Below are positions 52,942-60,762 of a stretch of DNA of 64,000 nucleotides, in pieces. Position 1 is the stretch's first letter. Each line of letters opens with the position of its first letter. Made by a program: the position numbers and the translations under genes. This DNA comes from Allosaccharopolyspora coralli. Lineage in GTDB: Bacteria; Actinomycetota; Actinomycetes; Mycobacteriales; Pseudonocardiaceae. Where the stretch lies: positions 1,302,001-1,366,000 of the forward strand of contig NZ_CP045929.1 of NCBI RefSeq assembly GCF_009664835.1, given 5' to 3'. The notes under the pieces were generated by a model. It searched no databases and was not told where the DNA came from. It worked only from the letters and a program-made list of their open reading frames with translations.

Positions 52942-53562
52942 ATGGCTGGACGGCGCCGGATCGGGGTCATGGGTGGCACCTTCGATCCGATTCATCACGG
53001 CCACCTCGTGGCGGCCAGCGAGGTGCAGGCCCAATTCGGTCTCGAACAGGTCGTGTTCGTGCCCACCGGGCAGCCGTGGCAGAAGAGCGGCAGCGAGGTC
53101 AGCGCAGCCGAGGACCGCTATCTCATGACCGTCATCGCGACGGCCTCCAACCCGAGGTTCTCGGTCAACCGGGTCGACATCGACCGCAGCGGACCGACGT
53201 ACACCATCGACACGCTCAACGACCTGCGTGCCCTCTACCCGGACGCGGAGCTGTACTTCATCACCGGCGCGGACGCGATGAGCGCCATCCTGTCGTGGCA
53301 CCGGGTCGAGGAACTGTTCCAGCTCGCCCACTTCATCGGCGTCACCCGACACGGCTACGCGCTCGACGACGACCACCTGCCGGACGGCGCGGTGACCCTC
53401 GTCGAGATCCCGGCGATGGCGATCTCCTCCAGCGGCTGCCGCGAGCGAGTCGCCGGCGGCCTGCCGGTCTGGTACCTCGTTCCCGACGGCATCGTTCAGT
53501 ACATCACCAAACGCGGCCTCTACCGGCCCGACGGGCTCACCACGCCCGAGTGGGGACCATGA
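52942..53562 (+). CDS. nadD: Nicotinate-nucleotide adenylyltransferase
   Basis: A 206-residue nucleotidyltransferase forming deamido-NAD from nicotinate mononucleotide and [14 protein letters not shown] at 11-21 is the (H/T)xGH region, and [10 protein letters not shown] near 165 is the ISSTxxR motif. [10 protein letters not shown] and [16 protein letters not shown] are typical. In relatives nadD is close to rsfS; here 7.7 kb of unrelated genes separate them. Confidence 0.96.
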   Translation: MAGRRRIGVMGGTFDPIHHGHLVAASEVQAQFGLEQVVFVPTGQPWQKSGSEVSAAEDRYLMTVIATASNPRFSVNRVDIDRSGPTYTIDTLNDLRALYPDAELYFITGADAMSAILSWHRVEELFQLAHFIGVTRHGYALDDDHLPDGAVTLVEIPAMAISSSGCRERVAGGLPVWYLVPDGIVQYITKRGLYRPDGLTTPEWGP

Positions 53563-53657
53563 TCATCCGGTAGGACGTCGGTACAACGCACGCGGTCCTT
53601 CTCGCTGAGACAGCGTCATGCTGACGCGCAAGCAGGCTCATCATCCGTAGCGGCAAC

Positions 53658-53689
53658 GTCTCGCTGGAGACCCGTGAAGACAGCGAGAC
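53658..53689. repeat. Inverted repeat after nadD
   Basis: GTCTCGCTG and CAGCGAGAC form a 9-bp stem with a 14-nt loop, about 100 bp after nadD. It is a possible terminator without a T-run. Confidence 0.35.
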
Positions 53690-53793
53690 CGGATTCCTAA
53701 AGTGCCTGTGACCGGCGAAAAACCGTGTAGGCGGCGTACTGTCAAGAGTCCACCCGGGCACCGCCTGAGCCCGGCGATTTTGGGGGAGCCGTC

Positions 53794-54006
53794 ATGAGTA
53801 CCCACAAGCAGGACGACCGTGCCCCGGTCACTGCGACCTCGGATCTTCCCTTCGCTGATCTTGCTGTGCCGGGACTCGCCGCCACTGACTCGCGGGTGAC
53901 GTGCGCGGTCTGCGGGCATAGCGACCACCTGCGTGCGGGAGCACGACCGGCCACGACGCGCTGGGCCTGCCCACACTGCGGGGCGCACCACCACCTCTGG
54001 GTATGA
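53794..54006 (+). CDS. Small zinc-ribbon protein
   Basis: 70 residues. TCAVCGHSDH and WACPHCGAHHH supply two CxxC knuckles about 22 residues apart, a classic zinc ribbon. The N-terminal 30 residues are polar. The ATG at 53794 follows GGGGGAG at the right distance. Such small ribbons may bind nucleic acid or protein; no family name is recognised. It is the first gene of the nadD-rsfS island. Confidence 0.65.
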   Translation: MSTHKQDDRAPVTATSDLPFADLAVPGLAATDSRVTCAVCGHSDHLRAGARPATTRWACPHCGAHHHLWV

Positions 54007-54200
54007 CCCGCGAAAACACCGAACGGTCGCGGGAGGGTGGGGCCGGTAGCGGCTCGGACGAGGTGGTGCACGCTCCCCCCGCGCACCACCTCACACCCCG
54101 AGTCCGCGCTGCCACCGGCACGGCAGGCGGTGGCCCCTCGTGCCCACCACCTCCGACCCGACCGGACACCGCAGAGACCCGGTCGGCCCACGGGTCGTGA
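54003..54200 (+). CDS. Possible small disordered protein
   Basis: 65 residues, starting with an ATG that overlaps the zinc-ribbon stop (ATGA). The composition is rich in Ser, Thr, Gly, Pro and Arg with no fold evident. The overlap is the only support; it may be chance in high-GC DNA. Confidence 0.25.
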   Translation: MTRENTERSREGGAGSGSDEVVHAPPAHHLTPRVRAATGTAGGGPSCPPPPTRPDTAETRSAHGS

Positions 54201-54509
54201 CTCCCCCTCCGACGTCACGGCCCCTCTGCAGCGTAGAAAGCAGTGGGAACATCGGTAACCCACCTATCGGGTGACAGGGCCTTGCTCAGCAGCACCGTTG
54301 TCCCATCGCACCCACCCTGGCGTACACGACGATGATCGTTCCGGTACGCGGGGCACTTTCTCTCCGCCCCCATCGTGGTCATCATTCAGTGGCAGCGTCC
54401 TCACTGTCGGCCCCACGAGGCCACCGGTCGGGGCGTCAGGGTTCCGCCCATGACCCTCGTGTGGGCGGAACCAACGAGCGAGAGCAACTCCCAGTGACTT
54501 GGAGGGCGT
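54201..54509. other. Gap with a strong hairpin
   Basis: 309 bp without a supported gene. The inverted repeat GGTTCCGCCCA (54440-54450) / TGGGCGGAACC (54462-54472) encloses 11 nt and lies 38 nt before the next start. Nothing else is seen. Confidence 0.45.
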
Positions 54510-54791
54510 ATGTGCGAGGCTGGCGAGCGTGCCCTGACCACTTGCCCATCCGCCGTCACCGAACCGGTGCAGCGCACCTGGCAACGTTGCCGGACCACCA
54601 CTGACCCGGTCGAACGCGCCGCACTCTATGCTCGGCTGACCAGCGCGCTTGAAGAGGCTGCCGCGGCGGCCACCGGTCCCGCAGCCGCCGAAACGCTCTA
54701 CGACGCGGCCGCCACAGCTCGCCGCACTGCCTACGCAGCGCGCCGCGACCAGATCACCCGCGCCACCCGTCAACCCGGGAGTTGTCGCTGA
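54510..54791 (+). CDS. Small Ala/Arg/Thr-rich protein
   Basis: 93 residues of helical type (ERAALYARLTSALEEAAAAA, ETLYDAAATARRTAYAARRD). The ATG at 54510 has GGAGGG just upstream. Codon bias toward G/C at third positions fits a real gene. It converges on the methyltransferase gene. Not recognised. Confidence 0.4.
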   Translation: MCEAGERALTTCPSAVTEPVQRTWQRCRTTTDPVERAALYARLTSALEEAAAAATGPAAAETLYDAAATARRTAYAARRDQITRATRQPGSCR

Positions 54792-54844
54792 CGATCACGA
54801 CGCGGATCGAGTGGCCGCCCGGACGCGAGCTCCTGTGGAGGTTG

Positions 54845-55666
54845 TCAGAGGAGGTGGCCGACGGCACTGTAGCTGTTGACGGGGGGTTCTTCGCCCGTGC
54901 AGTGCGGCCAGTGGTTGGTGGCGACCAGCCCGGGGTCGACCAGGGGCCATCCGTCCAGCAGTGCGGTGACTTCGTCGTGGCTGCGCAGGGTGATCGGTGT
55001 GGTGGTGTTGCGGTACAGCCGGGTGCCGGTGGTGGCTTCGACTCCGGTGAGGGTGACCGAGGCGCCGTGGGAGCACACGAGGTAGCTGCCCGGATGGCAG
55101 GCGGCGCGGTAGCTGGCCAGTATGCCGATGGGGTCGTCGGCATCGGCGACGAAGTGCAGGACCCCCACCGCGAGCAGCCCGACGGGACGGGTGAAGTCCA
55201 GCAAGTCGGCGACGCCGGGGGCAGTGAGGACTCCGTTGACGTCGCGGAGGTCGGCGTGGGTGATGCTGGTCCGCACGTTGCCTTCGAGGAGTGAGTGGGC
55301 GTGTGCGACCGCGACCGGTTCGTGGTCGACGTAGGCGACCCGAGCCTGCGGGTTCTGCCGGTGGGCGATTTCGTGGACGTTGCCCACGGTGGGGATGCCT
55401 GAGCCGAGGTCGAGGAATTGATCGATGCCCTGCTCGCAGAGGTAGGTCCCGGCTCGGGAGAGGAACGAGCGGTTGGCGCGGGCGGCTTTGCCGACCTCGG
55501 GGGTGAGGGCGAGTACCTGATCGGCGGCGTCGCGGTCGATGGCGAAATTGGCGGCGCCGCCGAGGTAGTAGTCGTACATGCGGGCGGCGTTCGCTGCGGT
55601 CACGTCGACGTTGGTGATCGCGCCCGGTGAGAACGCGGTGTGCTCGTGGCGATCGCGTCCTTGCAT
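54845..55666 (-). CDS. DUF574-type SAM-dependent methyltransferase
   Basis: 273 residues. ARMYDYYLGGAANFAIDRDAA near residue 30 (shown: ARMYDYYLGGAANFAIDRD) is the hallmark of the actinobacterial DUF574 family, followed by FLDLGSGIPTVGNVHEIA, the SAM-binding loop, and VAYVDHEPVAVAHA. Family members are numerous in actinobacteria and their substrates mostly unknown. The ATG at 55666 is used. It is divergent from the T7SS cargo locus that follows. Confidence 0.88.
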   Translation of the reverse strand: MQGRDRHEHTAFSPGAITNVDVTAANAARMYDYYLGGAANFAIDRDAADQVLALTPEVGKAARANRSFLSRAGTYLCEQGIDQFLDLGSGIPTVGNVHEIAHRQNPQARVAYVDHEPVAVAHAHSLLEGNVRTSITHADLRDVNGVLTAPGVADLLDFTRPVGLLAVGVLHFVADADDPIGILASYRAACHPGSYLVCSHGASVTLTGVEATTGTRLYRNTTTPITLRSHDEVTALLDGWPLVDPGLVATNHWPHCTGEEPPVNSYSAVGHLL

Positions 55667-55850
55667 CTCGGTCCCTCCTGATCAGCGCGGCCTGGCCCTC
55701 GGTACTCGATCATTCCACGCGAGCCCGCCCGCTCATACGGCATACCGGTCATAAGGCGCAGTTCGTGCCGGTCGTGCGGAACCGCGGATCCGTGAGAGGT
55801 GCGTCGGTTAGGGTCTGCGCCGCACGTTTCACATTGAGCTGGAGGCCGTG

Positions 55851-56498
55851 ATGGCCGAACTCGCCGAGAAGTTCCGGGTGTACGACCCGGACGAGACCGA
55901 TTTGCTGCCTGCGCAGCTCTACCTCGCCTGTCGCCCGGACGAGGACAGCGGCGGGCTGATGCTGGAGACGAGGGAGCTGTCCGGACAACTCGTCGTTCTG
56001 GGGTATTCCACGCTGGATACGTTCCTCTCCGGGTGTGGAGCGGATCAGCCGTGGATTCTGCTGCCGGTCGACAAGATCCGTGACTTCGCCTGCATCAGCG
56101 AGGGATCGGCCCTGGAGTCCCCGGAGTTCCGTTTCGGCGTGTTGTTGGACGGCCCGATCCCCTCCGAGCTGCGTGGAACCGCAGGCGGTTGGGCTGCAGA
56201 CGAGGCGGACTGGAACGAGGCTGAGTCTCCGGACTGGACCACCGTCTACCTCGCCTCTCGCCCGTTCAGCGGGCGGCCGGAACAGGTCGGCCTCGAACTG
56301 CAACCGATGCCGGGCGAGCGGTTGGCTGTCATGGCATACACCTCGCAGGCGGCTGTGCGTGAGGGATGCGGCCCGTACCAGGCAGCGGCGCCGGTGCCTG
56401 CCCGGTTGCTCGGCGATATCCGGCGCCGAAGCGGGGCGCACACGATGTGTCTGGATACGCCGTTGCCGGAGCACCTGCGGCACAGCGGAGGGGAGTGA
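55851..56498 (+). CDS. Duplicated SseB/SAV_915-like protein, head of T7SS locus 2
   Basis: 215 residues with two similar halves. Half 1 is LYLACRPDEDSGGLMLETRE..LVVLGYSTLDTFLSGCGADQPW; half 2 is VYLASRPFSGRPEQVGLELQ..LAVMAYTSQAAVREGCGPYQ. Each is given here by its ends only. The pattern resembles SseB-like domains (SAV_915-type) common beside actinobacterial secretion cargo. No signal peptide or TM is present. GGAGG precedes GTG 55848/ATG 55851. Three nt separate it from the next gene. Confidence 0.65.
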   Translation: MAELAEKFRVYDPDETDLLPAQLYLACRPDEDSGGLMLETRELSGQLVVLGYSTLDTFLSGCGADQPWILLPVDKIRDFACISEGSALESPEFRFGVLLDGPIPSELRGTAGGWAADEADWNEAESPDWTTVYLASRPFSGRPEQVGLELQPMPGERLAVMAYTSQAAVREGCGPYQAAAPVPARLLGDIRRRSGAHTMCLDTPLPEHLRHSGGE

Positions 56499-56501
56499 AA
56501 C

Positions 56502-56810
56502 ATGTCCGACGAAGTCCGTGTCGGCCAGGAACAGCTGCGTCAGATGGCGTCCGCTTTGCGAAGCAGTACGGACGAGCTTGACAGTGCGGCGAAAAACGCG
56601 CCCGGCATGCCGGAAGTGAGTACCTCGGCCGACAAGATGAGTCACACGCTGGGGGAGCTTTCCCAAGCCGCCGCAGGGTTGATCGCCACGATCGAGGAAG
56701 TCGCGGGCAAGATCGACGCGAGCGACGGGAGTTACGGCGACGTGGACAACCGCAATGCCGAACGCTTGCAGAAAGAAATCTACGACGAGTACGGCGGCCG
56801 GCCGGACTGA
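56502..56810 (+). CDS. WXG100/EspC-like small T7SS protein
   Basis: 102 residues, helical throughout, no cysteine. VGQEQLRQMASALRSSTDEL begins the first helix; the second half ends with SYGDVDNRNAE, where YGDVD matches the YxxxD/E secretion signal of T7SS substrates. The central W-x-G turn is absent, as in EspC-like members. It is the counterpart of the protein at 19229-19540 in locus 1. The ATG at 56502 follows GGAGGGGAG. Confidence 0.7.
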   Translation: MSDEVRVGQEQLRQMASALRSSTDELDSAAKNAPGMPEVSTSADKMSHTLGELSQAAAGLIATIEEVAGKIDASDGSYGDVDNRNAERLQKEIYDEYGGRPD

Positions 56811-56824
56811 GCGGGGAGTGGGAC

Positions 56825-57949
56825 ATGGCTGGGGAACTGGAGACCGAGGTCCTGGACGACCCGGGCTCGTGTCGGCGCAGCGCCGAGTGGCTGGGGACGA
56901 TCGCCGACGGCATTACCCACGTCGTCGATGCGGCCAACCAGCAGCGAGGCGGTTCCGACGGCTTCTGGCGAGGCACGGCGGGTGATGCCGCGCGGGGTGA
57001 GCTCGGCCGTGAGGCCAAGAACGCGGACGAGCTGGAAACCGGAATCACGACGATCAAATCGGCGCTGACGGTCTTCGCCGACGAGATCGACACCGTGACA
57101 CGTCGCATGGCCGATGCGCGCAGCGCCGCCCGGGAGGCGGCATTGGTGATCAACGGCGAGAAGATCCTGCCGCCGAAGCCAACGCCTACCGGTCCTCCCG
57201 GGCAACCGGCGGGCCCCAGCGGCGCGGACGAACAGAAGCGAAAGGCGTTCGAGCAAGCAGGAGAGATCGTCGAGGACGCGCGGACCAAACAAGAGCAAGC
57301 ACACCGCAAACTCGAAGCTGAGCTGAATGACCCGAACGAGACGTTCAACGCGGCCAAGACCCACGCCATGCGGGCCGTGACCGGCGGCTTGACCGCCATC
57401 AAGGCCTCCAGCGACGGCGCTGCGGCGCTGTTCGACAAAGCGGACGACTTGCGCGGCACAGCGAAGGAAATGGAGCGGCTCGCGAAGACAGCGGACCACA
57501 GCACAGACGCCGCCAAGGCGAAAGTCGCCGCCATGCAGACCCGAGCCAAAGCCAACGTCGCTGAGGCACGCGGAGAAAGAACCGGTCGACTCGCGAACAA
57601 GCTCGGTCGCGTAAGTGAGTTCGTCGCCGCGGACGCGAGCATTCATGTGAAGGGCGGTTCCAAACTCGCGACAGGAGCGCGTTCCGCGCTGCGCGGGGTC
57701 CCGTACGTAGGTACAGCGATGACGGTGTCCTCAGAGGCTCTAGATTACGGGACAGGGACCGATACGGCAGGCGAAGCTGCGATGGATGCAGGTGCCAGCC
57801 TCGGCGGAGCCGCGGTGGGTGGTGCTGTAGGCACCGCGGTCGGCTCGGCGATCTGCCCTGGTGTTGGCACCGTGGTGGGTGGTGCTATCGGCAGCATGGC
57901 CGGGGATTTCCTCGCGACCGAAGCAGAAAACTTCCTGACGGGCGAGTAA
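56825..57949 (+). CDS. Large WXG-domain putative T7SS effector, locus 2
   Basis: 374 residues. The N-terminal 110 residues form a helical hairpin with the turn DGFWRGTAGDAA (W-R-G). A Pro-rich linker (PPKPTPTGPPGQPAGP) leads to a long charged coiled-coil region. The C-terminal 70 residues form a glycine-zipper-like segment (ASLGGAAVGGAVGTAVGSAI, then GTVVGGAIGSMAGD) that could insert into membranes. The order WXG hairpin, linker, glycine zipper fits a membrane-active secreted protein; this is inference. ATG start with GGGAG upstream. Confidence 0.6.
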   Translation: MAGELETEVLDDPGSCRRSAEWLGTIADGITHVVDAANQQRGGSDGFWRGTAGDAARGELGREAKNADELETGITTIKSALTVFADEIDTVTRRMADARSAAREAALVINGEKILPPKPTPTGPPGQPAGPSGADEQKRKAFEQAGEIVEDARTKQEQAHRKLEAELNDPNETFNAAKTHAMRAVTGGLTAIKASSDGAAALFDKADDLRGTAKEMERLAKTADHSTDAAKAKVAAMQTRAKANVAEARGERTGRLANKLGRVSEFVAADASIHVKGGSKLATGARSALRGVPYVGTAMTVSSEALDYGTGTDTAGEAAMDAGASLGGAAVGGAVGTAVGSAICPGVGTVVGGAIGSMAGDFLATEAENFLTGE

Positions 57950-57967
57950 GAGCAGGGCAAGAAGAAC

Positions 57968-58612
57968 ATGTCTGAAGAAATGCCGACGTACCCGACGCAG
58001 TTGCCGCCAAAACCTAATCCGCTGACGGGTGAGCCGCGACCGCCGCGGGCGCCTGGATTCTTTAAGAGGGCAAAGCCGCCGAAGGATCAGGATTCCGAGC
58101 GGGATCGGGGTGAGCGTCGGAAGCCTGCGCCGCCTGAGGGGTGTGGGCCGGTGCTGGAGTGGTACCGGCACAGTCAGCGGTACGCGATCGGCATGGGCCT
58201 CGCGGCGTTTGTGGTGATCGGAATCGGGGTTGGAATCCGGCAAGGGTTCGACTACAGTTTCCTACAGTACTGGTGGATGTGGGTCATTCTCTTCGTGGCC
58301 GCGCTGGGAATGTACAGTATTTTCCGCGCAGTGGACCCAGCGGTGGGTTCAGACTGGCTGCGGGTCGGGCGCATGTGGGTCTTATTGTATGAGCTCAAGG
58401 AAATCAAGGTCCGCCACCGAGGGCTGTCGATGCACCTCGACGTCAAAGACAGCGGGAACCGAATTCTACAGGTGCGGGTCGATCATTTGCAGGAGGATCG
58501 CGATATGTGGGACCTGGTCTATAATGGTCTGATGCATTCGGTCCTTGTGAACGGGGCGAACACTAATCGCGGAGTGCATTCGCGGCTGAAGGTGCCGGAG
58601 CCGCCTGAGTGA
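57968..58612 (+). CDS. Two-TM paralogue 1 of array 2
   Basis: 214 residues. A Pro-rich cytoplasmic N-terminus (PPRAPGFFKRAKPPKDQD) leads to the invariant PEGCGPVLEWYRHSQRYAIG. TM1 follows (GLAAFVVIGIGVGI), then TM2 (WWMWVILFVAALGMYSIF). A C-terminal domain of about 90 residues alternates strands (KEIKVRHRGLSMHLDVKDSG) and ends WDLVYNGLMHSVLVNGANTN. That domain looks like a small PH-type beta fold by pattern. It begins 18 nt after the putative effector. Immunity or accessory role is inference. Confidence 0.7.
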   Translation: MSEEMPTYPTQLPPKPNPLTGEPRPPRAPGFFKRAKPPKDQDSERDRGERRKPAPPEGCGPVLEWYRHSQRYAIGMGLAAFVVIGIGVGIRQGFDYSFLQYWWMWVILFVAALGMYSIFRAVDPAVGSDWLRVGRMWVLLYELKEIKVRHRGLSMHLDVKDSGNRILQVRVDHLQEDRDMWDLVYNGLMHSVLVNGANTNRGVHSRLKVPEPPE

Positions 58613-58622
58613 GAGCGCCGCT

Positions 58623-59267
58623 GTGGTGGTGGAGAAGCCGGTGGCGTCGGAAGAGTTACCGCCGCGATCTGATCGGTTCACGGGTGAGCCGCGGCCGCCC
58701 CGTGCGCCAGGCTTCTTCAAGTGGGACAAGCCGCAGAAAGACCAAGACTCCGAACGTGACCGCAGTCAACGTCGCAAACCTGATCCGCCGGAGGGGTGTG
58801 GGCCCGTGCTGGAGTGGTACCGGCACAGCCAACGTTATGCGATCGGAATGGGCGTCCTGGGTGCCATTTTGATCGGTGTTTTTGTCGGTTTGCGGCAAGG
58901 ACTCGATTACAGCTGGCTTAGCATGCCGTGGACCTGGGCTGCCATCGCCGTGGCGGGGTTGGGTATGTACGGGATTTTCCGAAAGGTTGGGGCTGCTGTG
59001 GGAGCGGACTGGTTGAAAGTCGGCAAGATGTGGGTTTTGCTGTACGAACTGACCGACATCAAGGTTCGTCACCGGGGTATGTCGATGCACCTCGATCTCA
59101 AGGACAGTAGAAGTCGTAGTCTGCAGGTGCGCGTGGATGAACTCCAGGAGGATCGCGATATGTGGGACCTGGTCTACAACGGCCTGATGCATTCGGTCCT
59201 TGTGAACGGCGCGAACACTAACCGCGGAGTGCATTCGCGACTGAAGGTTCCGGAGCCGCCTGAGTGA
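58623..59267 (+). CDS. Two-TM paralogue 2 of array 2
   Basis: 214 residues, the same length and layout as the preceding gene. N-terminus, TM region, and the final NGLMHSVLVNGANTNRGVHS and RLKVPEPPE are almost identical. Differences cluster in and between the two TM segments (RQGLDYSWLSMPWTWAAIAV) and around residue 150 (KDSRSRSLQ). The GTG at 58623 is 10 nt after the previous stop, with a weak ribosome site. The DNA is similar enough for recombination between copies. Confidence 0.7.
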   Translation: MVVEKPVASEELPPRSDRFTGEPRPPRAPGFFKWDKPQKDQDSERDRSQRRKPDPPEGCGPVLEWYRHSQRYAIGMGVLGAILIGVFVGLRQGLDYSWLSMPWTWAAIAVAGLGMYGIFRKVGAAVGADWLKVGKMWVLLYELTDIKVRHRGMSMHLDLKDSRSRSLQVRVDELQEDRDMWDLVYNGLMHSVLVNGANTNRGVHSRLKVPEPPE

Positions 59268-59280
59268 GTGTGTCGCTGTA

Positions 59281-60762
59281 GTGGTGGAGAAGCCGGTAAC
59301 GTCGGAAGAGTTACCACCGAGGCCTGATCGATACACGGGTGAGCGGCGGCCGCCGCGGGCACCGGGGTTTTTCAAAGGTGTGAAGCCGCCGAAGAATCAG
59401 GATCCGGAGCGGGATCGCAGGGAACGTCGCAAGCCTGATCCTTCGGAGGGTTGTGGGCCGGTGCTGGAGTGGTATCGGCACAGCCAGCGTTACGCAATCG
59501 GCATGGGACTTGCGGCGTTCGTGGTGATGTGTATCGGAGTCGGGTTCCGGCAAGGGCTCGATTTCAGCTTTCTCGGGTTCTGGTGGATGTGGGTATTCCT
59601 CGCCGTAGCTGCGTGGGGAATGTACGGGATTTTCCGAAAGGTTGACCCTACAGTGGGAGCGGACTGGTTGAAGGTCGGCAAGATGTGGGACTTTCTGTAC
59701 GAGCTTGCCGACATCAAGGTTCGTCACCGGGGCATGTCGATGCACCTCGACCTCAAGGACAGTGGAAATCGCATTCTGCAGGTGCGCGTGGATGAACTCC
59801 AGGAAGACCGGGATTTGTGGGACCTGGTTTACAACGGCCTGATGCATTCAGTGCTCGTGAACGGTGCGCAAACCAACCGCGGAGTGCATTCGCGGCTGAA
59901 AGTGCCCGAACCCGCGGCCACTGTCGGCGTCACCGACGAGCGGCGCAGGCCTCACACCGAGTGCCTGTCATCGCCGACAAGCTCAGAGGTCGCGGACCAC
60001 GCGGGCGGGGTTGCCGACTGCGACGACGTTCGGTGGCAGGTCGCCGGTGACCACCGCTCCGGCCCCGACAACGGTGTTCTCTCCGATGGTCACCCCCGGG
60101 CAGACGATGACCCCACCGCCCAGCCACACGTTGTCGCCGAGAGTGATCGGTCGCGCCGACTCCCACTTGGCACGGCGCGGCTCTGGATCGACGGGGTGGG
60201 TCGGGGTGAGCAGCTGGACGTACGGGCCGATCTGCACGTCGGAGCCGAGGGTGATCTCCGCGACGTCGAGCAGCACGGCACCGAAATTGACGAAAGTGCC
60301 TGGGCCGATCTTCGTCCGGTAGCCGTAGTCGACGTACAGCGGCGGCCGCACGTCCGCACCCTCGCCGACTTCTCCGAGCAGCTCATTCAGAGCCTTGTGG
60401 CGCGCTCGCGGGTCGCTCGCCGGGGACGTGTTGAACCGTTCGCTCAGTTCGGCCGCGCGTTGCTGGTCCGCTATCAGCTCGGGGTCGTCGGCGATGTACT
60501 GCTCACCGGCGAGCATGCGGTCCTTATGGTCGCCCACAGCGCTCCCTTCGGCGCGACTCCGGTCGGTTCCGCTCCTCAGTCTGGTACAGCGTTGCCGCCC
60601 CTGTGCCTGCCTGCGGCGAGTGATACGTCACTGCGGGCCCCTCGGCCGGGTCAGTCGTCCAGGCCGGGCGGGGATTCGCTGAGGACCCAGTACTCGGTGA
60701 ACCGTTCGCCGTCGTGGCGGAGGATGTCGTGGCCGTGGAACTCGGTAGGCTTGCCCCGGTAG
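59281..60762 (+). CDS. Two-TM paralogue 3 with lost stop codon
   Basis: Residues 1-211 match the other two copies (GCGPVLEWYRHSQRYAIGMG, TM1, TM2, then NGLMHSVLVNGAQTNRGVHS). Homology ends at about 59913, at VPEPAAT where the others read VPEPPE-stop. The open frame then runs 280 more codons antisense through the acetyltransferase gene and into the SnoaL-like gene. Those residues look like shadow translation. The paralogue part is real; whether the long tail is made is doubtful. The junction may mark the island edge. Confidence 0.6.
   Translation: MVEKPVTSEELPPRPDRYTGERRPPRAPGFFKGVKPPKNQDPERDRRERRKPDPSEGCGPVLEWYRHSQRYAIGMGLAAFVVMCIGVGFRQGLDFSFLGFWWMWVFLAVAAWGMYGIFRKVDPTVGADWLKVGKMWDFLYELADIKVRHRGMSMHLDLKDSGNRILQVRVDELQEDRDLWDLVYNGLMHSVLVNGAQTNRGVHSRLKVPEPAATVGVTDERRRPHTECLSSPTSSEVADHAGGVADCDDVRWQVAGDHRSGPDNGVLSDGHPRADDDPTAQPHVVAESDRSRRLPLGTARLWIDGVGRGEQLDVRADLHVGAEGDLRDVEQHGTEIDESAWADLRPVAVVDVQRRPHVRTLADFSEQLIQSLVARSRVARRGRVEPFAQFGRALLVRYQLGVVGDVLLTGEHAVLMVAHSAPFGATPVGSAPQSGTALPPLCLPAASDTSLRAPRPGQSSRPGGDSLRTQYSVNRSPSWRRMSWPWNSVGLPR
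59983..60537 (-). CDS. Maltose/sugar O-acetyltransferase family (LbH)
   Basis: A 184-residue left-handed beta-helix acetyltransferase of the Maa/NodL type. MLAGEQYIADDPEL is the N-terminal helical cap (DUF family Mac). The hexapeptide repeats run from YVDYGYRTKIGPGTFVNFG, through VQLLTPTHPVD (catalytic His), to IGENTVVGAGAVVTGDLPPN. It uses acetyl-CoA to acetylate sugars; the acceptor is unknown. It lies wholly antisense to the read-through frame of the third array gene. Confidence 0.9.
   Translation of the reverse strand: MGDHKDRMLAGEQYIADDPELIADQQRAAELSERFNTSPASDPRARHKALNELLGEVGEGADVRPPLYVDYGYRTKIGPGTFVNFGAVLLDVAEITLGSDVQIGPYVQLLTPTHPVDPEPRRAKWESARPITLGDNVWLGGGVIVCPGVTIGENTVVGAGAVVTGDLPPNVVAVGNPARVVRDL

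Noticed and set aside
53563-53652. Short repeat TCATCCG(G)TAG near 53565 and 53641 as an island att site
   Set aside because: Ten bases, imperfect, and both copies lie at the same edge of the island.
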